Part shown: positions 1 to 5,554 of the stretch, piece after piece | Position numbering within the stretch: the first letter of the stretch is position 1 | Layout: each line of letters begins with the position of its first letter | Origin: Cyclobacteriaceae bacterium | GTDB taxonomy: Bacteria > Bacteroidota > Bacteroidia > Cytophagales > Cyclobacteriaceae | DNA: 5,554 bases | Assembly (NCBI GenBank): GCA_030637245.1 | Contig: DAOVVI010000152.1 | Location: forward strand, 1-5,554 | Direction of reading: 5' to 3' | Translations under genes and position numbers: made by a program | Notes under the pieces: model-generated | Told to the model about the DNA's origin: nothing | Database searches by the model: none | What the model saw: only the letters and a program-made list of their open reading frames with translations

Positions 1-2574
1 ATTCTGAAAGATGCTGCTGCTGCTTCAATTTATGGAGCAAGGGCTGCAAATGGGGTTATCATAGTTACCACGAAAAAAGGCAAATCCGGCGCGCCAAAAG
101 TTACTTTTGATGCTCGTTTTGGAGTGCAACGTGCAATGAACCAACTTGACTTGCTTAACACACAAGAATTGGGAGAATTACTTTATGCCGCTGCGCGCAA
201 TGACTATATCGACGCGACTGGTTCGGATGCCGGATTTGTATTCGATCATGGACAGTATGGGCCGGACCCAAATGCATCTAATTTTATTCCGGATTATATA
301 TTCCCATCAAGATCATTTGAAGGTGATGCAGCTGTAAATCCTGACTTATATAGTCTTGATCCATATTATGGCATCACAAAGGCTGTTAAAGAAGGAACTA
401 ACTGGGCTGATGAAATATTCGTACCTGCTCCAATCCAGGAATATAATTTGGGGATAAGCGGAGGCACCGAGAAAGCAAGGTACTTTGTTTCTTTAAATTA
501 TTTTAACCAGGAAGGTATTGTTTCACTTACCAATTATGAAAGGTTTACAATCAGAGCAAATACCGAATTTTCTCCTAAGGATTGGTTCAGAGTTGGCGAA
601 ACTTTTGAAGTGACCTATTCTCAACGAGTTGGCGAAGGCGAAAGTAATCATGAGGGCACTGCAGTGGCTTATATCTACAGAACCCAACCGATCATACCAA
701 AGTATGATATTAATGGGTTCTATGCCGGTACTAAAGGTGCTAGCTTAGGGAACTCTGATACTCCATTTTCAGACCTGGATCGGAACAAAGAGAATGTTCG
801 AGAAAGATGGAGAATGTTTGGTGGCGCTTATATTGAAGCAGATCTATTTGAAGATTTAACATTCAAGACTCAATTGGGTATGGATTATAGGAATTATTAT
901 TACTCTAATTTTAGCCCACAAAATATTGAAGGATCAGAACCAAGTTCAAATCATGCATTATTTGTTGATTACGATTACAATTTTAGCTGGACCTGGTACA
1001 ATACACTGAACTATTCAAAAACTTTTGCGAATGTTCATCGAATAAATGTACTTGTGGGAACTGAAGCGGTTGATACTAGATACAGAGAACTGGGAGCAGA
1101 CCGGGTAAATTATTTTGTTACGGACCTCAATTACCGTTATCTGAATTCCGGTACCGCTGGTATTGCAAACAATGGTTCCGGGAATGAATCTTCTCTTTTC
1201 TCCTTGTTTGCAAAAGTCAATTACGTTTATAACGATAAGTACCTGTTTGATGCAACAGTAAGAAGGGATGGATCTTCCAGGTTTAGTGAAAACAACCGAT
1301 ATGCAACTTTCCCGGCTTTCAGTGTAGGTTGGCGCTTGAGTGAGGAAGGTTTTATGAGCAATGCAAGCTGGACAACAGATCTTAAGTTGAGGGCCGGATG
1401 GGGCCAGATGGGTAATCAGGAAATTGCCAATTACAATGAGTTTTCAACCTACAGGAGTAGTCTCAATCAATCAGCATATGATATAGCTGGATCAAATACA
1501 AGTGTTGTGGCTGGATTTGATTCTCAATATTTTGGTAATCCCGATGGTGTTTGGGAAACCACTACGACTCTGGATATAGGATTTGACTGGACATTGTGGA
1601 ATAAATTGACTGTCAACTTTGACTGGTACGACATGACTACCACCGATATGTTATATAGATTGACACTTCCAGGTACAGGAGGTAGTGCAGATTTCCCATA
1701 TCAGAACGTAGGAGAAATGAACAATAAGGGTATTGACCTTGGCATAAATTATAATGGCGCGTCAGCTTCTGGTGAATTTACCTACGATATTGGTTTTAAC
1801 ATTAGCCAATATAAAAATGAAATCGTTAAACTGAGCGATAATGCTGCAGAAGGATTCTTTGGGGATGACCGACGTCAGGAAGTGTATACCAGGAATGAAG
1901 CTGGTATTCCTTATTCATCTTTTTATGGGTATATTGTCGATGGATTTACCGATGGTTCTGAACCTGAAAGCGCCTTTCCTACATATTATGGGAGAGCTGG
2001 CCGATTCAAATACAGAGACCTTGATGGCGACAATGTAATCACAGATCAGGACAGGACATTTATTGGAAACCCACATCCTGATTTTACCTATGGTCTGAAC
2101 TTCAATGCGAACTATAAAAACTTTGATTTTGCACTGTTTTTAATGGGATCACAAGGAAACGATCTGACGAATTATGTAAGTCGTTGGACGGACTTCTGGA
2201 TGTTCCAGGGGAACAGAAGCAAAAAAATGCGCTATGAATCATGGACACCGGAATTGGGTGATGCTGCAAAACTACCTATTGCAAGCGCCAATGATAATAT
2301 CAGCGCAAGACCTTCTACTTATTTTGTGGAAGATGGTTCTTTCATGCGATTGAAAAACTTGCAGGTTGGGTACACAGTTCCTAATCTTCAGGGTATTGAC
2401 AGGTTAAGGATTTATGTCCAGGCCACCAACTTATTTACGATCACAAATTATAGTGGATTAGACCCCGAAGTGAATATTCAGGAGACGTGGGGGAATGAAG
2501 CTAATCTGGGATTTGATGAAGGTTACTATCCTACTAGTCAACAGTTTTTGATTGGCGTAAATTTTGGATTTTAA
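1..2574 (+). CDS. SusC/RagA family TonB-linked outer membrane transporter, 5'-partial
   Basis: This is the C-terminal 857 codons of an outer-membrane beta-barrel that, in this family, imports oligosaccharides or peptides using TonB/ExbBD energy, with a SusD lipoprotein as lid. The frame is open from base 1. Visible residues 2-27 are the end of the plug and carry the SusC/RagA signature (LKDAAAASIYGARAANGV, then IIVTTKKG). The first ATG (base 124) lies inside the barrel-side sequence just after this signature and is not the true start. Family landmarks follow in order: NWADEIF near 134; an acidic DLDGDN loop with DQDR at 673-682; FMRLKNLQVGYTVP at 781-794; LRIYVQATNLF at 802-812, then SGLDPEV. 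The protein ends in IGVNFGF, with the terminal aromatic residue expected for BAM-assembled barrels. Family members are usually about 1000 residues, so roughly 150-250 residues are missing upstream (signal peptide, carboxypeptidase-regulatory-like domain, most of the plug). No frameshift is seen. The family call is secure; the substrate is unknown. Confidence 0.97.
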   Translation: MLKDAAAASIYGARAANGVIIVTTKKGKSGAPKVTFDARFGVQRAMNQLDLLNTQELGELLYAAARNDYIDATGSDAGFVFDHGQYGPDPNASNFIPDYIFPSRSFEGDAAVNPDLYSLDPYYGITKAVKEGTNWADEIFVPAPIQEYNLGISGGTEKARYFVSLNYFNQEGIVSLTNYERFTIRANTEFSPKDWFRVGETFEVTYSQRVGEGESNHEGTAVAYIYRTQPIIPKYDINGFYAGTKGASLGNSDTPFSDLDRNKENVRERWRMFGGAYIEADLFEDLTFKTQLGMDYRNYYYSNFSPQNIEGSEPSSNHALFVDYDYNFSWTWYNTLNYSKTFANVHRINVLVGTEAVDTRYRELGADRVNYFVTDLNYRYLNSGTAGIANNGSGNESSLFSLFAKVNYVYNDKYLFDATVRRDGSSRFSENNRYATFPAFSVGWRLSEEGFMSNASWTTDLKLRAGWGQMGNQEIANYNEFSTYRSSLNQSAYDIAGSNTSVVAGFDSQYFGNPDGVWETTTTLDIGFDWTLWNKLTVNFDWYDMTTTDMLYRLTLPGTGGSADFPYQNVGEMNNKGIDLGINYNGASASGEFTYDIGFNISQYKNEIVKLSDNAAEGFFGDDRRQEVYTRNEAGIPYSSFYGYIVDGFTDGSEPESAFPTYYGRAGRFKYRDLDGDNVITDQDRTFIGNPHPDFTYGLNFNANYKNFDFALFLMGSQGNDLTNYVSRWTDFWMFQGNRSKKMRYESWTPELGDAAKLPIASANDNISARPSTYFVEDGSFMRLKNLQVGYTVPNLQGIDRLRIYVQATNLFTITNYSGLDPEVNIQETWGNEANLGFDEGYYPTSQQFLIGVNFGF

Positions 2575-2594
2575 ATCATTAAAAACTTAAAACG

Positions 2595-4337
2595 ATGAAA
2601 AAATTTAGTATAATATTAGTAGTTATTCTCATTGGATTTGTTACCTCTTGTGGGGATGATTTTTTAAAGAAAGAACCTTTAGGTGTTGTGGGAGATGCAC
2701 AGCTTTCAAACAATAAGGGTCTTGATGCATTGTTGATTGCTGCGTATGCTCAGCTTGACGGTTTGGGGCATTCAAATAGTGGTACATGGCCGGGTGGCGC
2801 TTCTAATTTTATTTGGGGGAGTATTGCATCAGACAATGCCTACAAGGGCACAGATGCAAATGACCAGCCTGCAATGACGGATGTCGAAAGATATGTTGCT
2901 ACTCCACTTACCGTCTACCAGGATGCGGAATGGAGAGGATTATATGATGGAGTATCCAGGTCTAACGATGTGATAAAAGTTGCTGCTGTTGCATTGGAAG
3001 CCGGGACTATTACACAGGCTGACCATGATGCGTATGTTGCTGAAGCGAGGTTTCTGCGCGGTCATTATCACTTTGATGCAAAACAGGAATTCGGAAATAT
3101 TCCATATATCGATGAAACGGTTGAAGACTATTTTACAGTGGGTAATGTTACGGAAGGCGGTGAATATATTGATGCCTGGCCAAAAATTGAAGCTGATTTT
3201 CAGCATGCAATTCAGAATCTTCCGGAAATACGATCCCAGAAGGGCCGTTGTGACCAATGGGCGGCAAAAGCATATCTTGCCAAATGCTATATGTGGCAGA
3301 TGAAGCTCTCCGATGCCAAGCCATTGTTGGACGATCTTCTTGGTAGTAGCTCACCTTATGAGCTTGTGGATAACTATCACCATAACTTTAAGATTACTGA
3401 AAATAATAATTCAGAAAGTATCTGGGAGTACCAGGCTTCCGTGAACGATGGATCTTCCGGGAACAATGGAAACTGGGCTGATGTATTGAATTTTCCTTAT
3501 GGTGGCGGACCGGGTACGTGCTGCGGTTTCCATCAACCCTCAATAAACGGGGTGAATGCGCATCAAACGGATGGCAATGGTCTTCCATTACTGGATACAT
3601 TCAATGATACGGATTTAGTCAATGATCAGGGAATAAATTCTGCTGACCCTTTTACCGAGCATGCAGGTCCAATTGATCCAAGACTGGATTGGTCTGTAGG
3701 TCGAAGAGGTATTGCTTATCTTGATTGGGGTGAACATCCGGGTAAAGAATGGATAAGAGACCAGGCATACGGAGGGCCCTATGCTCCTAAAAAGAACGTA
3801 TATTATCAAGCGGAGGAAGGATCATTAACTGATGCCGCCGGATGGACAAGTGGTGCTAATGCTAATAATGTGAGAATTATTAGACTGGCTCATGTAATAC
3901 TATGGAGAGCAGAAGTGGCTGCTGCTGAAACTGATCTGACTACAGCCAGAGATCTGGTGAATCTTTTAAGATTAAGAGCAGATAATTATCACGTACAGGG
4001 AGGTGGAGTAGAAGATGATGGTACACATCCGAATGATGAAGCAAATTATGATGTGCGTCCATATGCTTCATTTCCAGATGTGGATTACGCGTGGAAGGCG
4101 ATTAAGTTTGAACATCGTCTTGAATTCTTTATGGAAGGTTTCCGTTTCTTCAATCTTGTGCGATGGGGTGATGCCGCTGATGTATTGAATAAATATCTGG
4201 AAAAAGAGCAGACCCACAGGGGATATCTAGTTGGTGTTTCATTCGTGGCTGGGAAAAACGAACGTTTTCCTATTCCTCAAAAACAAATTGATGTTGTGGG
4301 CCCGGAAGTTCTCAAGCAAAATCCTGGGTATAATTAA
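2595..4337 (+). CDS. SusD/RagB family nutrient-binding outer membrane lipoprotein
   Basis: A complete 580-residue protein, a usual length for SusD homologues. It is expected to sit on the cell surface, bind the nutrient and cap the SusC barrel. Residues 1-18 form a lipoprotein signal peptide (MKK, then a hydrophobic run) ending in the lipobox VTSC with Cys19 as the lipidation site; the acidic GDD after Cys19 fits surface-export signals of Bacteroidota lipoproteins. The N-terminal SusD-like half includes EARFLRGHYHF (150-160) and a TPR-like helix pair AAKAYLAKCYMW (223-234). The C-terminal SusD/RagB domain includes RIIRLAHVILWRAE (427-440), FEHRLEFFMEGFRFFNLVRWG (about 505-525) and the closing FPIPQKQID...LKQNPGY (558-579). 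A Cys309-Cys310 pair lies in GTCCGFHQPS. The ATG is only 20 bases after the susC stop, preceded by A-rich sequence (ATTAAAAACTTAAAACG) without a Shine-Dalgarno, as is normal in this phylum; the signal peptide confirms this start. It is probably cotranscribed with susC. The ligand cannot be told from sequence. Confidence 0.97.
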   Translation: MKKFSIILVVILIGFVTSCGDDFLKKEPLGVVGDAQLSNNKGLDALLIAAYAQLDGLGHSNSGTWPGGASNFIWGSIASDNAYKGTDANDQPAMTDVERYVATPLTVYQDAEWRGLYDGVSRSNDVIKVAAVALEAGTITQADHDAYVAEARFLRGHYHFDAKQEFGNIPYIDETVEDYFTVGNVTEGGEYIDAWPKIEADFQHAIQNLPEIRSQKGRCDQWAAKAYLAKCYMWQMKLSDAKPLLDDLLGSSSPYELVDNYHHNFKITENNNSESIWEYQASVNDGSSGNNGNWADVLNFPYGGGPGTCCGFHQPSINGVNAHQTDGNGLPLLDTFNDTDLVNDQGINSADPFTEHAGPIDPRLDWSVGRRGIAYLDWGEHPGKEWIRDQAYGGPYAPKKNVYYQAEEGSLTDAAGWTSGANANNVRIIRLAHVILWRAEVAAAETDLTTARDLVNLLRLRADNYHVQGGGVEDDGTHPNDEANYDVRPYASFPDVDYAWKAIKFEHRLEFFMEGFRFFNLVRWGDAADVLNKYLEKEQTHRGYLVGVSFVAGKNERFPIPQKQIDVVGPEVLKQNPGYN

Positions 4338-4355
4338 AATTAATTAAACAATTAT

Positions 4356-4390
4356 AAAAAAGCTGTCTTTCTCAAGGCAGCTTTTTTTTT
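4356..4390 (+). terminator. Rho-independent terminator of the susCD operon
   Basis: A hairpin begins 18 bases after the susD stop codon. Left arm AAGCTGTCTT (4360-4369) pairs with right arm AAGGCAGCTT (4374-4383) over ten base pairs including one G-T (G-U) pair, with a TCTC tetraloop (4370-4373). The right arm runs directly into a T tract up to 4390, and the A run at 4356-4359 can extend the stem with part of that tract. It lies between susD and an unrelated repair gene, which supports the operon ending here. The A run on the other side means it could also act on the opposite strand, although no minus-strand gene is seen to need that. Confidence 0.9.
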
Positions 4391-4422
4391 GGTTCATAGG
4401 TAAAATTAATTGCTTATTTTTA
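4388..4422 (+). promoter_or_regulatory. possible Bacteroidota-type promoter for the helicase gene (weak)
   Basis: The Bacteroidota primary sigma factor prefers TTTG near -33 and TAnnTTTG near -7. Here TTTG occurs at 4388-4391, overlapping the end of the terminator T tract, and TATTTTTA at 4415-4422 matches the -7 consensus except for its last base. The gap of 23 bases is longer than the usual 19-21. If real, transcription would begin near 4427-4430, leaving a leader of about 36-39 bases before the TTG at 4466. The region is AT-rich, so a chance match is quite possible; the main support is that the gene after a strong terminator needs its own promoter. Confidence 0.2.
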
Positions 4423-4465
4423 TTTGAAAATAAATAGTGATAGCTTTTCAAAACTGAAAAAATTA

Positions 4466-5554
4466 TTGAATTCTAAGCCTACAGAAACCTTTTCCATCTA
4501 CCGCTCATCTGCCGGTTCGGGCAAGACATATCAGCTTGCCATTGAGTTTGTTGCGATGGCAATAAATAACCCTAACCTGTTTAATAAAATCCTGGCCGTT
4601 ACCTTCACCAATAAAGCGACCAAAGAAATGAAAGAGCGTATCCTTTCTTTTTTAATTAAGTTGGCCAACAAGGAGGATATCGGGCTTTTAAAGCAAGTTA
4701 TGGAGAAGACTGATTTGTCAGAAAAGGCAATAGCTGCAAATGCCCAAATCGTAACCGGAAAGATACTTCACCAGTATTCCCAGTTTTCAATCAGCACGAT
4801 TGATGCATTTTTTCAGAAGATCGTAAAGTCCTTTGCAAAGGAGTTGGGATTATTAGGCAATTTCAAAGTTGAGTTGGACCAGGATAAGGTCAAGATAGAT
4901 ATTATTGACCAGATCATCGATGAACTGGGCGATGACAAGGAACTGACAAGCTGGCTTGTTGATTTTTCATTTTCCAAAGTGGATGAAAATAAATCCTGGA
5001 ACATCCGGCCCCAAATCGAATCACTGGCCAATGAAGTATTTAAAGAATCGTTCAGGCCAATAGAAAAAGAGCTTCATAACATCGATCGGAAAATCTTTAA
5101 AGGCTTTATTGCTCAGGTTAGAAAAATTAAAATACAGTTTGAGACCTCCATGAAATCCAATGCCCGGAAGGCAAATGACCTGATCGCATCTCATAGACTT
5201 TCGGTGGATGATTTTTCGTACAAGGCATCCGGTCCTGCGGGATATTTTGACCGGATAATAAAGAAAAAGGAATTTGATCCAAAGTCCAGAGTGGCGACAG
5301 CAATAGATGATCCTGAAAAATGGAGTACTAAATCCTCACCTAAAAAGCATGAAATTCAACAGGTTGTGGAAGAAGGCTTACAGGAGATTACTCGTTCCAT
5401 TGTTGACTATTATCATGAACATACCCTGGAATATACCAGTGCTAATGAGGTTCTTAAGAATTTTTATGTGTTTGGAATATTATCACAAATCATCGAAAAA
5501 TTAAAACTCTACCGACAGGAAAATGACGTGATGCTCATCTCCGATATACCCTCG
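4466..5554 (+). CDS. UvrD/Rep-family ATP-dependent DNA helicase (AddA/RecB-like), 3'-partial, probable TTG start
   Basis: The first 363 codons of a superfamily 1A DNA helicase; the frame is still open at the window edge. Counting from TTG 4466: Walker A/motif I is SSAGSGKT (14-21), with Lys20-Thr21 for ATP phosphate and Mg binding; motif Ia is AVTFTNKATKEMKERI (44-59); motif Ib is STIDAFFQKI (110-119), followed by KSFAKELGL. A long helical, charged stretch (about 130-345) fits the 1B insertion of AddA/RecB-type enzymes. The last residues, VMLISDIPS, resemble the segment that precedes the Walker B DEFQD motif in Bacteroidota homologues, so motifs II-VI and any C-terminal nuclease domain lie downstream. 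The likely role is double-strand-end resection for recombination, probably with a PD-(D/E)XK nuclease partner not visible here. The frame is open back to a TAG at 4397, and its first ATG (4556) lies after Walker A, so the start must be non-ATG: TTG 4466 gives the short lead MNSKPTETFSIY usual for the family; TTG 4424 would add 14 residues. It is preceded by A-rich CTGAAAAAATTA. Its terminator-separated position implies independent transcription. Confidence 0.9.
   Translation, partial: MNSKPTETFSIYRSSAGSGKTYQLAIEFVAMAINNPNLFNKILAVTFTNKATKEMKERILSFLIKLANKEDIGLLKQVMEKTDLSEKAIAANAQIVTGKILHQYSQFSISTIDAFFQKIVKSFAKELGLLGNFKVELDQDKVKIDIIDQIIDELGDDKELTSWLVDFSFSKVDENKSWNIRPQIESLANEVFKESFRPIEKELHNIDRKIFKGFIAQVRKIKIQFETSMKSNARKANDLIASHRLSVDDFSYKASGPAGYFDRIIKKKEFDPKSRVATAIDDPEKWSTKSSPKKHEIQQVVEEGLQEITRSIVDYYHEHTLEYTSANEVLKNFYVFGILSQIIEKLKLYRQENDVMLISDIPS

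Noticed and set aside
124..126. ATG as a possible start of the transporter gene
   Set aside because: The same frame is open to base 1 and encodes the SusC/RagA plug signature upstream of this ATG; starting here would remove the signal peptide and plug.
2940..3809. Several minus-strand open frames of 64-105 codons inside susD
   Set aside because: They lie wholly antisense to a well-supported SusD coding sequence, have no recognisable motifs and no initiation context; they are shadow frames.
4331..4350. Near-repeat TAATTAAAAT / TAATTAAACA after susD
   Set aside because: Two short AT-only-like copies overlapping the susD end; expected by chance in AT-rich spacer and not linked to any known function.
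4437..4457. GTG at 4437 as the helicase start
   Set aside because: It is in a different frame from the Walker A motif and meets a TGA after six codons.
4813..5031. A 72-codon minus-strand open frame within the helicase gene
   Set aside because: It is antisense to coding sequence with clear helicase family character; its serine/leucine-rich composition is what reverse reading of Asp/Glu/Lys-rich codons produces.

Overview
The window comes from a member of the Bacteroidota. The evidence is a tandem SusC/SusD outer-membrane pair, a gene type largely specific to that phylum, together with A-rich translation starts lacking Shine-Dalgarno sequences and moderately AT-rich DNA. The helicase gene at the right edge also reads like the Bacteroidota AddA/RecB-type branch. 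I cannot place it below phylum with confidence; an environmental Cytophagia-like lineage is only a guess.

Layout, all on the + strand. (1) Bases 1-2574 are the 3' part of a SusC/RagA-type TonB-dependent transporter; its signal peptide, N-terminal extension and most of its plug lie upstream of the window. (2) After a 20-base gap, bases 2595-4337 are a complete SusD/RagB-type surface lipoprotein, almost certainly in the same operon. (3) A strong intrinsic terminator at 4356-4390 closes that operon. (4) After about 75 bases of AT-rich spacer, an unrelated gene begins: the N-terminal third or so of a UvrD/Rep-family (AddA/RecB-like) ATP-dependent DNA helicase. It appears to start at a TTG codon and runs off the right edge before its Walker B motif.

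SusC and SusD are expected to form a lid-and-barrel complex in which the lipoprotein caps the transporter and delivers an oligomeric nutrient to a TonB-energised channel. No enzyme, sensor or regulator is visible beside the pair, so the substrate cannot be named. The helicase belongs to recombinational DNA repair (double-strand-end resection) and is a neighbour, not a functional partner.

I looked for an undescribed system and do not see one. The window is a conventional SusCD operon end followed by a housekeeping repair gene. The points most worth a second look are the apparent non-ATG start of the helicase, the operon ending directly after susD, and two local sequence motifs in the SusC and SusD proteins. 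There are no RNA genes, CRISPR arrays, insertion sequences or sizeable repeats, and no gene-free stretch exceeds 300 bases.
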